DNA from: Acinetobacter sp. ANC 4470
GTDB taxonomy: Bacteria; Pseudomonadota; Gammaproteobacteria; Pseudomonadales; Moraxellaceae
Length of the DNA: 64,000 nt
Assembly (NCBI RefSeq): GCF_002135335.1
Contig: NZ_NEGC01000006.1
Coordinates: 133,172-197,171 of the forward strand
Reading direction: 5' to 3'
Shown here: positions 45,809 to 54,246 of the stretch, piece by piece
Layout of the letters: each line of letters begins with the position of its first letter
Position numbering within the stretch: position 1 is the first letter of the stretch
Position numbers and translations under genes: made by a program
Notes under the pieces: generated by a model
Told to the model about the DNA's origin: nothing
What the model saw: the letters and a program-made list of their open reading frames with translations, nothing else
Database searches by the model: none

Positions 45809-46345
45809 ATGACTGATGAAATACAACTGACAGACGAATATTGGATGCAGTTTGCTTACGAGCAAGCTGCCATCGCAGCCTCGAAGGAAGAAATTCCTGT
45901 CGGTGCAGTGATTGTCAGTCAAAATCAAATTATTGGCACGGGCTATAATGCGCCCATTTCACTGAGTGATCCAACGGCACACGCTGAGGTTCAAGCATTA
46001 CGTCAAGCCTGTTTAAGTCTGAATAATTACCGCCTTCCAGAAGACGCTGTACTTTATGTGACTTTAGAGCCTTGTACTATGTGTGTAGGTGCTTTAATTC
46101 ATGCACGGGTCTCTAAAGTGGTATTTGGTGCAACTGAGCCGAAAGCTGGTTCTTTGGTTAGTGCAAGAAAGTTATTTGAAACAGGTTATTATAATCATCA
46201 GTTTGATATTACAACAGGCTGTTTGGGTGAACAATGCGCCAAACAACTGAGTGATTTTTTTAAAATGCGTCGTAAGCAAAAAAGACTGCAAAAGTTACAA
46301 GAAAAGTCCTTAAATGATCAGAATAATTCAGTTAGAAGTATGTAA
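45809..46345 (+). CDS. tadA: tRNA adenosine(34) deaminase TadA
   Basis: A 178-residue deaminase. The zinc motif HAEVQALRQA and PCTMCVGAL with Cys pair, and the N-terminal EIPVGAVIVSQ, are complete. TadA makes inosine at position 34 of tRNA-Arg(ACG). It begins 3 bp after the previous stop, so it is translationally linked to that gene. The C-terminus (KMRRKQKRLQKLQEK) is a basic tail. Confidence 0.96.
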   Translation: MTDEIQLTDEYWMQFAYEQAAIAASKEEIPVGAVIVSQNQIIGTGYNAPISLSDPTAHAEVQALRQACLSLNNYRLPEDAVLYVTLEPCTMCVGALIHARVSKVVFGATEPKAGSLVSARKLFETGYYNHQFDITTGCLGEQCAKQLSDFFKMRRKQKRLQKLQEKSLNDQNNSVRSM

Positions 46346-46352
46346 AATAGAA

Positions 46353-46370
46353 TGACAATAATCATTGTCA
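46353..46370. promoter_or_regulatory. Palindrome resembling a Fur box upstream of the SRPBCC gene
   Basis: TGACAATAATCATTGTCA has two 7-bp arms around a 4-base centre. Extended by one base, it agrees with the classical 19-bp Fur box at about 14 positions. It lies 20 bp before the next gene's start and may be an operator; it could also be a weak hairpin with no T run after tadA. Confidence 0.4.
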
Positions 46371-46390
46371 ACTAAAATTTAGGATAATTC

Positions 46391-46822
46391 ATGAATTCTA
46401 TTCAAATCAAAAAAGAATTTAACGCACCCATCGATCAAGTTTTTAATTTGTTATCAAAACATGCGACTTATAATGTTGCCTTTGCGCCAATTCAAGTGGT
46501 GCGCGTGAAAGATTCTGCCGATCCAGAGCGTCCTGATGGGGTGGGTTCGGTACGTCGTATGGGTTTTGGTCCAATCAAACCTTTACAAGAGCAAATTACT
46601 TTACTTGAACCGAATCAGCGAATTGAATATCAAATTATTAAAAACCCTTTGGTGAAGCATCATTTAGGGATTATTGAGTTTGAAGCAGTGGATGCAGACA
46701 AAACTTTAGTGACCTATACCATTGAGTTGCAGGCGCGTGCACCTTTTGTGAGTAAATTAATCCTTGCACAGCTTAAATCTGCGATTAAACTAGGTTTTTC
46801 GAAATTAGCTAAAACTGTATAG
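46391..46822 (+). CDS. SRPBCC family protein
   Basis: A 143-residue START/Bet v1-fold protein (SRPBCC superfamily) with the opening IQIKKEFNAPIDQVFNLLS, the central GVGSVRRMGFG and closing amphipathic helix. These proteins bind hydrophobic ligands in a central pocket. The ligand is not known. It sits between tadA and cmk on the same strand with a good AGGA ribosome binding site, and a possible Fur-like palindrome lies upstream. Confidence 0.85.
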   Translation: MNSIQIKKEFNAPIDQVFNLLSKHATYNVAFAPIQVVRVKDSADPERPDGVGSVRRMGFGPIKPLQEQITLLEPNQRIEYQIIKNPLVKHHLGIIEFEAVDADKTLVTYTIELQARAPFVSKLILAQLKSAIKLGFSKLAKTV

Positions 46823-46839
46823 CATAAAGTGGAAAATTA

Positions 46840-47529
46840 ATGACAGTTCAAATTATTACTATCGATGGCCCAAGTGGTTCTGGAAAAGGGACACTTGCGG
46901 CTAAACTCGCAGCGCACTATCAATTTCATTTATTGGACTCAGGTGCTTTATATCGTCTGTTGGGGCTGTCATTACATCAACAAGATTTATTGGATTCTTT
47001 AGATTCATCACTTGAGCAATGCATTAAAATTGCAACAAATTTAGACATAAAATTTGTTACAACTGAAAGCAATAATACCCAAGTCCAGCTTGATGGTGAA
47101 GATGTCACTCAAACCATTCGTACTGAGCGAGTGGGTGAATTTGCATCAAAAGTTGCCGCAATTCCTGAACTTAGAGCCGCGCTTTTAGAGCGTCAGCACG
47201 CTTTTGCCCAAGAACCAGGCTTAGTTGCAGATGGGCGCGACATGGCAACAGCCATTTTTCCAGAGGCTCAAGCAAAAATTTACCTTACAGCATCGGCTGA
47301 ATCTCGAGCATCGCGACGTGTAAAGCAGTTGCAGGGTATGGGGCTAGATGTTAAAATAAACGACATTTTAGCTAATATCGAAGCTCGAGACAAAAGAGAT
47401 ATGGAGCGCACAGTCGCTCCACTCAAGCCAGCAACAGATGCTTATATCATTGATAGTTCAGAATTGGGCATTGATGAAGTATTCGAGTTGATGACGAATT
47501 TTGTTGATAAGCAATTATTAGTCAATTAA
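46840..47529 (+). CDS. cmk: Cytidylate kinase
   Basis: A 229-residue P-loop NMP kinase. [15 protein letters not shown] (about 8-22), [11 protein letters not shown], and [26 protein letters not shown] identify CMP kinase, which makes CDP and dCDP. The [12 protein letters not shown] motif lies just before the family's helical lid. It is followed by rpsA after about 107 bp, the conserved cmk-rpsA-ihfB order. Confidence 0.96.
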   Translation: MTVQIITIDGPSGSGKGTLAAKLAAHYQFHLLDSGALYRLLGLSLHQQDLLDSLDSSLEQCIKIATNLDIKFVTTESNNTQVQLDGEDVTQTIRTERVGEFASKVAAIPELRAALLERQHAFAQEPGLVADGRDMATAIFPEAQAKIYLTASAESRASRRVKQLQGMGLDVKINDILANIEARDKRDMERTVAPLKPATDAYIIDSSELGIDEVFELMTNFVDKQLLVN

Positions 47530-47636
47530 AGAATTTTCAGCCAAAGCATAGCTAGATCAGTTTATTACGGACTATGTGGAAGCTTTATTAAACCGGCCTT
47601 GTCTGATCCAAGACCGCTGACTTTATCAGGTATATC

Positions 47637-49313
47637 ATGACCGAATCTTTTGCAGCCCTCTTTGAAGAAAGCGAATTAAACCTCAACGTTGAAAAGGGTG
47701 CAGTCATCCAAGGCGTTGTAGTAAGCATCGACTCTGATTGGGTAACAGTTGACACTGGCCTTAAATCAGAAGGTATTGTTGACCGCGCTGAATTCTTAAA
47801 CGACCAACGTGAACTTGAAGTTCAAGTTGGTGATACTGTTGACGTTGTTGTTGAAGCTCTTGACAACGGTATGGGTCAAACTGTTTTATCACGTGAAAAA
47901 GCTAAACGTGCTGAAACTTGGACTAAACTTGAAAAAATCTTTGAAGACGGCGAAATCGTTACTGGTGTTATCTCTGGTAAAGTTAAAGGCGGTTTCACTG
48001 TTGACATCGGTCCAGTTCGTGCGTTCTTACCAGGTTCTTTGGTAGACACTCGTCCTATCCGTGATACGACTCACCTTGAAGGTAAAGAGTTAGAATTCAA
48101 AGTAATCAAACTTGATGCTAAACGTAACAACGTTGTTGTATCTCGTCGTGCTGTTATGGAAGCTGAATCTTCAGCTGACCGTGAAGCTCTTCTTGCTCAG
48201 CTTGAAGAAGGTCAAACAGTTACAGGTACGATTAAAAACCTTACTGATTACGGCGCATTCGTTGACCTTGGCGGTATCGATGGTCTTCTTCACATCACTG
48301 ACATGGCTTGGAAACGTATCAAGCATCCTTCAGAAGTTGTTGAAGTTGGTCAAGAAGTTACTGTTAAAGTACTTAAATTTGACCGCGAACGTAACCGCGT
48401 ATCTTTAGGCCTTAAACAATTAGGCGAAGATCCATGGTTAGCGATCATGAATCGTTACCCTAAAGGTTCAATCGTTAAAGCGCGCGTAACTAACCTTACT
48501 GATTATGGTTGTTTCGCTGAAATCGCTGAAGGCGTTGAAGGTTTAGTACACGTTTCAGAAATGGATCACACTAACAAAAACATCCACCCATCTAAAGTTG
48601 TTCAGATTGGTGACGAAGTTGATGTTATGGTTCTTGAAGTTGATGAAGAACGTCGTCGTATTTCTCTTGGTATCAAACAAACTCGTGCTAACCCATGGGA
48701 AGAGTTTGCTAAAGACCACGACAAAGGCGAAAAAGTATCTGGTACTATCAAATCGATCACTGATTTCGGTATCTTCATCGGTTTACCAGGTGGTATCGAT
48801 GGTCTAGTTCACTTGTCTGATATTTCTTGGAACGAACAAGGCGAAGAAGCTATTCGTCGTTACAAGAAAGGTGACACTGTTGAAGCGGTTATCTTATCTG
48901 TAGACGCTGAAGGCAACCGTATCAGCCTTGGCATCAAACAAATGAACAACGATCCGTTCAATGATTTCTTGGCAACTAACGAACGCGGTGCTTTGGTTAA
49001 AGGTACTGTAACTGCTGTTGACGCTAAAGGCGCAACTATTAAGTTAGCTGACGAAGTTGAAGCTTCTCTTAAAGCTTCTGAAATCAACCGTGATCGCGTT
49101 GAAGATGCAACTAAGTTCTTGGAAGTTGGTCAAGAAGTTGAAGCTAAAATCATCAATGTAGACCGTAAATCTCGCTCTATCAACTTGTCTATCAAAGCGA
49201 AAGACGAAGCTGAAGAGAAAGAAGCCGTTGCTAACTTGAAAACAGTAGCAACTGGTCAAGAGAATGGTCCTAAGACTATTGGTGATTTGATTAAAGCTCA
49301 AATGAACCACTAA
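47637..49313 (+). CDS. rpsA: 30S ribosomal protein S1
   Basis: A 558-residue protein with six S1 (OB) repeats, recognisable by recurring [64 protein letters not shown] and [24 protein letters not shown]1 binds mRNA leaders and helps the 30S subunit initiate. Codon choice is sharply biased (GTT, GAA, CGT, AAA, ACT), as expected for a very highly expressed gene. It is followed by a strong terminator and then ihfB. Confidence 0.98.
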   Translation: MTESFAALFEESELNLNVEKGAVIQGVVVSIDSDWVTVDTGLKSEGIVDRAEFLNDQRELEVQVGDTVDVVVEALDNGMGQTVLSREKAKRAETWTKLEKIFEDGEIVTGVISGKVKGGFTVDIGPVRAFLPGSLVDTRPIRDTTHLEGKELEFKVIKLDAKRNNVVVSRRAVMEAESSADREALLAQLEEGQTVTGTIKNLTDYGAFVDLGGIDGLLHITDMAWKRIKHPSEVVEVGQEVTVKVLKFDRERNRVSLGLKQLGEDPWLAIMNRYPKGSIVKARVTNLTDYGCFAEIAEGVEGLVHVSEMDHTNKNIHPSKVVQIGDEVDVMVLEVDEERRRISLGIKQTRANPWEEFAKDHDKGEKVSGTIKSITDFGIFIGLPGGIDGLVHLSDISWNEQGEEAIRRYKKGDTVEAVILSVDAEGNRISLGIKQMNNDPFNDFLATNERGALVKGTVTAVDAKGATIKLADEVEASLKASEINRDRVEDATKFLEVGQEVEAKIINVDRKSRSINLSIKAKDEAEEKEAVANLKTVATGQENGPKTIGDLIKAQMNH

Positions 49314-49375
49314 TAAGTAGATGTTAAAATGTATTGTTAATGTAAATTAACCAATACTTTTTACACAAATACTGT

Positions 49376-49414
49376 AAACGGTAGCGTAGTATTAACTTAT
49401 TACGCTACCGTTTT
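49376..49414 (+). terminator. Intrinsic terminator after rpsA
   Basis: Perfect 13-bp stem AAACGGTAGCGTA/TACGCTACCGTTT (49376-49388 and 49401-49413), 12-base loop, then TTTT. It separates rpsA from ihfB, which must have its own promoter or rely on readthrough. Confidence 0.9.
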
Positions 49415-49476
49415 GTATTTAAACAGGTTATTATCGGATCATCTACAAAGTAGCTTGATAATTAAAGAGGTCGAAA

Positions 49477-49779
49477 ATGACTACGGAAGCACTTAATAAG
49501 TCTGACTTAATAGAGCGAATTTCCCTTAAAAATCCACACTTAGCAGAGCCTTTAGTCGAGGAAGCTGTTAAAATTATGATTGATCAAATGATAGCTGCAT
49601 TATCATCTGATAATCGTATTGAAATTCGTGGTTTTGGTAGTTTTGCTTTGCATCACCGTGATCCACGAGTGGGGCGTAATCCTAAAACAGGTAAGTCTGT
49701 TGAAGTGGCTGCAAAAGCAGTTCCACATTTCAAACCTGGTAAAGCGTTGCGTGATGCAGTAAACGAGACTGCTCAGTAA
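49477..49779 (+). CDS. ihfB: Integration host factor subunit beta
   Basis: A 100-residue DNA-bending HU/IHF protein. The beta arm signature [21 protein letters not shown] (with the intercalating Pro) and the start [15 protein letters not shown] are typical of the beta subunit. With IhfA it sharply bends DNA at promoters, replication origins and recombination sites. A good ribosome binding site (AGAGG) precedes ATG 49477. Confidence 0.96.
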   Translation: MTTEALNKSDLIERISLKNPHLAEPLVEEAVKIMIDQMIAALSSDNRIEIRGFGSFALHHRDPRVGRNPKTGKSVEVAAKAVPHFKPGKALRDAVNETAQ

Positions 49780-49804
49780 TAAAAAATTCCAGAAGGGGGT
49801 GTTT

Positions 49805-50170
49805 ATGCGTTACGTATTAGTCGCTTTGTTAATTATACTGTTTGGCTATTCATTGGCTTTGGTCTTGCAAAATAGTACTGAGTTAACGGTAGATCTATTA
49901 TTTACCCAAGTTCCTGCTATGCGTTTAGGCTTATTGTTGCTATTAACATTAGCTTTGGGTGTAGTGTTGGGTTTATTGTTAGGTGTGCAGGTTTTTCGAG
50001 TATTTCAGAATAGTTGGGAAATTAAACGACTTCGTAAAGATATTGAATACCTCCGAAAAGAGCAAATTCAAGCTGCTCAGTTGGCTGCCGCTGAAGCTGC
50101 TGCACATACGCGACATGAAAAAACAGTTTTAGATATCAATCCTGAGGATCGCTCGTCTAATCCATTATAA
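49805..50170 (+). CDS. lapA: LapA domain (DUF1049) inner membrane protein
   Basis: About 121 residues with two membrane segments (YVLVALLIILFGYSLALVL and LGLLLLLTLALGVVLGLLLG) and a cytosolic coiled coil (IKRLRKDIEYLRKEQI), the LapA arrangement. In E. coli LapA works with LapB in controlling lipid A synthesis via FtsH and LpxC. Here no lapB lies between lapA and pyrF. Start ATG 49805 has AGGGGG five bases ahead; a GTG two codons earlier is less likely. Confidence 0.86.
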   Translation: MRYVLVALLIILFGYSLALVLQNSTELTVDLLFTQVPAMRLGLLLLLTLALGVVLGLLLGVQVFRVFQNSWEIKRLRKDIEYLRKEQIQAAQLAAAEAAAHTRHEKTVLDINPEDRSSNPL

Positions 50171-50248
50171 GTCGAATAGTTTAGCTTCTCATTGGTGTGA
50201 TCTACACTGGAGTTGAGCTAAATTATGTATTTACAAATAAAGATTTAT

Positions 50249-50284
50249 AACACTCCAAAGTATTTATTTGGGGTGTTTTTTTAT
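50249..50284 (+). terminator. Intrinsic terminator after lapA
   Basis: Stem AACACTCCAAA/TTTGGGGTGTT (50249-50259 and 50267-50277, one G-T pair) followed by a run of seven or more T. Confidence 0.87.
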
Positions 50285-50392
50285 GGGTATAACTTATCAA
50301 TATTGTACAAAATTTATAAAAAAGGAAGATACTTATTTTACCAATTGCGCTTAATGCAATTTTTTCAACTATCAGCGTACAGGGATATTCTT

Positions 50393-50398
50393 TATAAT
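50393..50398 (+). promoter_or_regulatory. Putative -10 element of pyrF
   Basis: Perfect TATAAT 35 bp before the pyrF start. A clear -35 at 16-18 bp spacing is not visible. Confidence 0.4.
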
Positions 50399-50433
50399 GA
50401 GCTTTCTTTTTGTCTGAATGAAGGGTAAATCTC

Positions 50434-51114
50434 TTGAGTATCATTGTTGCATTAGATGCTAAAAGCCAATATGACGCACTTACAATTGCAGAGCAGTTAG
50501 ATCCTACATTGTGTCGAGTAAAAGTTGGTAAAGAGTTATTTACCCATGAAGGTCCAAGTGTAGTTAAGGCATTACAGGACAAAGGCTTTGAAGTTTTTCT
50601 TGATTTAAAATTTCACGATATTCCAAATACGACAGCACAAGCAGTTGGTGCAGCAGCAGATTTAGGTGTATGGATGGTAAACGTTCATGCATCTGGTGGT
50701 CGTAAGATGATGGAAACTTGTGTCCAGCGCTTAAAAGCAGGGAATTACAGCACACAGTTGATTGCTGTGACTGTACTGACGTCAATGGGGCGTGAAGACC
50801 TCAAAGACTTAGGGTTGGATATTGAGCCATTTGAACAAGTAAAGCGTCTTGCTAAATTGACTCAAGAGAGTGGTTTGGATGGCGTGGTGTGTTCTGCTCA
50901 AGAAGCAAAAATGCTGCGTGAAACATTAGGACCAGATTTTTCTTTGGTGACACCTGGTATTCGCCCTGTAGGTTCAAATGCAGATGATCAAAAGCGTATT
51001 GTGACACCGAAGCAAGCGATGATGGATGGTTCGACTCACTTGGTAATTGGTCGTCCAATTACGCAATCGGAAAATATGGGTCAAACATTGAAAGATATTT
51101 TAGCCTCGTTATAA
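50434..51114 (+). CDS. pyrF: Orotidine 5'-phosphate decarboxylase
   Basis: A 226-residue TIM-barrel enzyme that makes UMP. The catalytic Lys-Asp network is in [15 protein letters not shown] (about residues 58-72). Other conserved parts are [10 protein letters not shown] and [17 protein letters not shown] with the phosphate-binding Arg. TTG at 50434 is the only reasonable start, with AAGGG ahead. It ends at a repeat-rich region and is followed by no same-strand gene for over 3 kb. Confidence 0.96.
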   Translation: MSIIVALDAKSQYDALTIAEQLDPTLCRVKVGKELFTHEGPSVVKALQDKGFEVFLDLKFHDIPNTTAQAVGAAADLGVWMVNVHASGGRKMMETCVQRLKAGNYSTQLIAVTVLTSMGREDLKDLGLDIEPFEQVKRLAKLTQESGLDGVVCSAQEAKMLRETLGPDFSLVTPGIRPVGSNADDQKRIVTPKQAMMDGSTHLVIGRPITQSENMGQTLKDILASL

Positions 51115-51248
51115 AAATCCCTCTCGCCTCTAATGCCAGTTAGTTAAGGGTTTTAGAAATAAAGTCCTTAGCTTTTTAGTTGTTTATGACGGATTATTAT
51201 ATTTTTAAATCAAATGCTTGGGGCTTGTTTGTTGCTTTGGGTAAGCCT

Positions 51249-51288
51249 AAATGAGAAGTCTCAAAATATATTTTGAGTTCGCAAGAAA
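51249..51288 (+). repeat. Dispersed intergenic repeat, copy 2
   Basis: Matches the block at 17137-17175. Its centre is a perfect 18-bp palindrome CTCAAAATATATTTTGAG at 51260-51277; the other copy has one changed base in this palindrome. The following TCGCAAGAAA is nearly identical. Confidence 0.6.
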
Positions 51289-51296
51289 GGCATCTT

Positions 51297-51333
51297 GAAA
51301 ATAGTTTTAAATAAATTATTTAAAACTATTTTC
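51297..51333. repeat. Perfect 17-bp inverted repeat, loop 3
   Basis: Arms GAAAATAGTTTTAAATA and TATTTAAAACTATTTTC at 51297-51313 and 51317-51333. It immediately follows copy 2 of the dispersed repeat. It is AT-rich and has no T run. Confidence 0.85.
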
Positions 51334-51406
51334 ACCGCAAAACTCGTCAAATACCTTTTATTGATTCATTAATCGCAGAAACCTTACTCTTTTAAAATAA
51401 TTTTGC

Positions 51407-51447
51407 CTTGAGCAATAAATAAAGTCGTGCTTTATTTATTGCTCAAG
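51407..51447. terminator. Perfect 17-bp hairpin, possible pyrF terminator
   Basis: Arms CTTGAGCAATAAATAAA and TTTATTTATTGCTCAAG (51407-51423 and 51431-51447) with a 7-base loop. It lacks a terminal T tract on either side, so a terminator role is uncertain. Confidence 0.5.
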
Positions 51448-51530
51448 TTGCTGATGACGTTTCCGCGTATCGAATAACATCATGAATTTAAAATAAAAAA
51501 GCCAATCAATTTCTTAACTGACAGGCATTA

Positions 51531-51616
51531 CTCCCAACCTCCCTTTTAAAGAGAGGAGAAACTCCGTTATTTTAGCGGATGGAAAGTCCTTCTTTGGAAA
51601 AGAGGGGTTTAGGGAG
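51531..51616. repeat. MITE-like imperfect inverted repeat next to lysO
   Basis: The left end CTCCCAACCTCCCTTTT is mirrored on the minus strand by CTCCCTAAACCCCTCTTTT at the right end (51598-51616), with a smaller dyad (CCTCCCTTTTAAAGAGAGGAG) inside. Total about 86 bp. It ends four bases before the lysO stop codon. Confidence 0.5.
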
Positions 51617-51620
51617 ATTT

Positions 51621-52529
51621 TTAAAGCGCAGCCAATACACTCACCATAATAGGTGCAAGTAGGGAAAGCACAAAACCGCTGACCATCGCATGCGGAATAA
51701 ATTCATTGCCACAGGCCTGTTTAACCATTGGTAGAGTGACATCCATTGCTGTTGCTGCGGCAGATGAAATCGCTGAGCGCGGATAGCGCCAACCAATGCT
51801 ATACATCAAAAGAATTGCAATAATTTCTCTAAATAAATCATTCAACAGGGCGGTACTACCCAGTTCGGCATTTTTCAATTCAGTCACGACAATACCGGTC
51901 ATGGAATAAAAGCCATAACCTTGAGACAGCATAATTAAATCTTTGAGGCTAATATCTTTGATGATTGTTGCTGTAAACAATGCGCCAGCGAGTGATCCGA
52001 TAATACAGCCAATAGGGACGAGCATGATTTTCCAGTTAAGCCATGAGCGGTCAAGTGGTGAATACGCTAGATCTAAACCAATTAAAAACATGAAAATAAG
52101 CAGTAAATTCCATGTGCTGACATGCAATGTATAGTCAAAATGATTAAACAGTTCGGCAAGCCCATAGCCTAATGCGAGTGCAATAAAAGCATAACTGATA
52201 TTGATGAGTGATTTGATCAGTAGTTCTGCGGAAACTTTGCCTTGAGTTGGTTGGTAGCCAATACTTTTAAACAGAAGGTAACAACAAAGAAAAGCACCGA
52301 CTGATGTTGCAATCGAGAGTGTGAGTGCATTTGATAAAATTTGTAATGGGCTGCTAATATTATGCAATGTTTGAGAGAATTCAATTGCAATCGTAATAAG
52401 CAAAATATAAGTAAAATAGGGCAGCATTTTAAATGCTAAGCTTTCTAGCCAATGCGGGAGTTTGCGTGCAAGAATGAATCCAAAGCATAAACAGATAAGA
52501 AGTTGAATAATCAACCAAAGCGATTGCAT
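51621..52529 (-). CDS. lysO: Lysine exporter LysO family protein
   Basis: About 302 residues, nine or more membrane segments. The protein has the DUF340/LysO pattern: two related halves, a central LSQGYGFYSMTGIVVTELKNAELGSTALLNDLFREI and a closing LPMVKQACGNEFIPHAMVSGFVLSLLAPIMV. LysO exports L-lysine and toxic analogues. The start is ATG 52529; a GTG at 52556 is inside a terminator hairpin and is rejected. It follows a monooxygenase gene on the same strand, separated by that terminator. Confidence 0.87.
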   Translation of the reverse strand: MQSLWLIIQLLICLCFGFILARKLPHWLESLAFKMLPYFTYILLITIAIEFSQTLHNISSPLQILSNALTLSIATSVGAFLCCYLLFKSIGYQPTQGKVSAELLIKSLINISYAFIALALGYGLAELFNHFDYTLHVSTWNLLLIFMFLIGLDLAYSPLDRSWLNWKIMLVPIGCIIGSLAGALFTATIIKDISLKDLIMLSQGYGFYSMTGIVVTELKNAELGSTALLNDLFREIIAILLMYSIGWRYPRSAISSAAATAMDVTLPMVKQACGNEFIPHAMVSGFVLSLLAPIMVSVLAAL

Positions 52530-52531
52530 AC

Positions 52532-52561
52532 AAAAAGTCAGCAGGTGAAAAGACACCTGCT
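52532..52561 (-). terminator. Intrinsic terminator of the monooxygenase gene
   Basis: On the minus strand, AGCAGGTG and CACCTGCT (52554-52561 and 52540-52547) form an 8-bp stem, followed after three bases by a run of five T. It sits between the flavin monooxygenase stop and the lysO start. Confidence 0.7.
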
Positions 52562-52580
52562 TATTATGACCATTAAGTGA

Positions 52581-54092
52581 TTAAGCTGCACGGCTTCCAG
52601 AGGTTTTATTTAGCAAACGGTAATCTGCGGGATTAAGTTTTTTAGTTTTTAACCAATATTTCCATGTATATGTTGGCCAAAGTGCAAAGTTTTTACCGCC
52701 ATCTTGTTGATACCAACTGACACAGCCAGATTGCCAAACAGTTCCATTGAGCAATGTTTGTACATCTTGATTAAATTGAGCTTGCACTTGGTCTTTCACC
52801 ACAATTGCATGGCTATGCGTTTGTTTGACCAGTTGAATTATTTGTAAAATATAGTTGACTTGAGATTCAATCATAAAGATGACGGAGTTATGTGCTAGAA
52901 CAGTATTTGGACCTAATAACTGGAAAAAATTGGGGAAACCTTTAGTGCAAATGCCATAAAAACTTTCTGCACCATCATGCCAAGCATCGTGTAAATTGAG
53001 CCCATTTTCGCCAAGACATTGAAATGATTTCAAGTAAATGCGTGGATCGGTAATAAAACCCGTCCCATAAATTAAGCAATCAATAGTACGTTCTTTACCA
53101 TCTTTGGTAATAATGCTGTTGTTGGTTAATTCTTGAATAGCATCGGTAATCAGTTCAACATTACTACGGTTAAAGGTCGGAAAATATTTATTGGAAATCA
53201 AAATGCGCTTACATCCCATAATGTAATTCGGGATCAGTTTATTGGCGGTATTTTTATCTTTGACTTGATACCTAATATAAGCTTCAGCCAATTTTTGCGC
53301 ATATTTCATCACGGTTGGTTTAACAATAGGCACAACGCGAGATTCATTGGACCAGTATAAGCGTACACGGTGCATTTTGCGTAACCAATCATATTTGGCA
53401 AAGAGTTTTTTTTCTATATTTGGATAGCTGCGCTCATCACGTGGAATCACCCAAGCTGGGGTGCGTTGCATCACATACAGTTGTTTAACCTGTTCTGCAA
53501 TTTCTGGAATGTATTGAATAGCGCTGCCACCCGTACCAATTGATGCGACAGATTTGTTATTGAGGTCATATTGATGATCCCACTGCGATGAATGGAAAAC
53601 TTTGCCCTGAAATTTTTCAATGCCTTTGATATGTGGAATTTGCGGCACATGTAATGGACCAGATGCAAAAATAACAAATTGTGCGATAAGAGTTCTGTCA
53701 TTATTTAAAGTTAGTGTCCAGTCACAACTTTGTTCATTGTATTCGGCAGCCATCACTTCACAGTTAAATTGGCAATATTTTTTTAAATCATAAGTACTGA
53801 TTAAGCTTTGTATATATGCAAAAATTTCAGGTGCTTCGGCATAGCGCTTTGACCAATCGCTTTTAGGCGCAAAAGAAAGTGAATACATATGGGATTGCAC
53901 ATCACATGCAGCACCGGGGTATTGGTTTTCACGCCATGTACCACCGATATCATTGGCTTTCTCTAAAATGACAAAATCTTGAATGTTATTTTGCAATAAA
54001 CGAATTGCCATGGCTAAGCCACCAAAACCTGCACCAATAATTGCAATTTGAGTTTGCTGTACTGTTTGCTTTATTTGAGTTGTATTGCGCAT
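52581..54092 (-). CDS. Flavin-containing monooxygenase, Baeyer-Villiger type
   Basis: A 503-residue class B flavoprotein. It has the FAD-binding IIGAGFGGLAMAIRLL (about 19-34), the Baeyer-Villiger fingerprint FQGKVFHSSQWDH (about 165-177) and the NADPH motif IGTGGSAIQ. Such enzymes insert oxygen next to carbonyl groups of ketones, or oxidise alkyl substrates. It is not the alkane oxidase AlmA. A divergent AraC-type regulator starts about 155 bp away, a frequent arrangement for inducible catabolic monooxygenases. Substrate unknown. Confidence 0.87.
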   Translation of the reverse strand: MRNTTQIKQTVQQTQIAIIGAGFGGLAMAIRLLQNNIQDFVILEKANDIGGTWRENQYPGAACDVQSHMYSLSFAPKSDWSKRYAEAPEIFAYIQSLISTYDLKKYCQFNCEVMAAEYNEQSCDWTLTLNNDRTLIAQFVIFASGPLHVPQIPHIKGIEKFQGKVFHSSQWDHQYDLNNKSVASIGTGGSAIQYIPEIAEQVKQLYVMQRTPAWVIPRDERSYPNIEKKLFAKYDWLRKMHRVRLYWSNESRVVPIVKPTVMKYAQKLAEAYIRYQVKDKNTANKLIPNYIMGCKRILISNKYFPTFNRSNVELITDAIQELTNNSIITKDGKERTIDCLIYGTGFITDPRIYLKSFQCLGENGLNLHDAWHDGAESFYGICTKGFPNFFQLLGPNTVLAHNSVIFMIESQVNYILQIIQLVKQTHSHAIVVKDQVQAQFNQDVQTLLNGTVWQSGCVSWYQQDGGKNFALWPTYTWKYWLKTKKLNPADYRLLNKTSGSRAA

Positions 54093-54246
54093 TATTTATG
54101 TGCCTTGGAGTTTTATTTTTTACAGCTTAAATGAATAACAGAACAAGTAACATGATAAGTATGACAAAAAAATTGATAGATTCGGCAATTTGCAAGAACG
54201 AAATTTTATAGTAAAAAATGTCATATTCCTTTAATTAGAAAATGCT

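Larger units (their letters stand above)
51115..51620. other. Repeat-rich intergenic stretch between pyrF and lysO
   Basis: About 500 bp between convergent genes. It contains, in order, copy 2 of the dispersed repeat at 51249-51288, two perfect 17-bp hairpins (51297-51333 and 51407-51447) and a MITE-like inverted repeat (51531-51616). No open frame was supported. Some of the hairpins could act as terminators for pyrF. Confidence 0.7.

Noticed and set aside
52530..52556. GTG start at 52556 for lysO
   Set aside because: It lies in the terminator hairpin of the upstream gene and adds nine residues that do not look like the family start.
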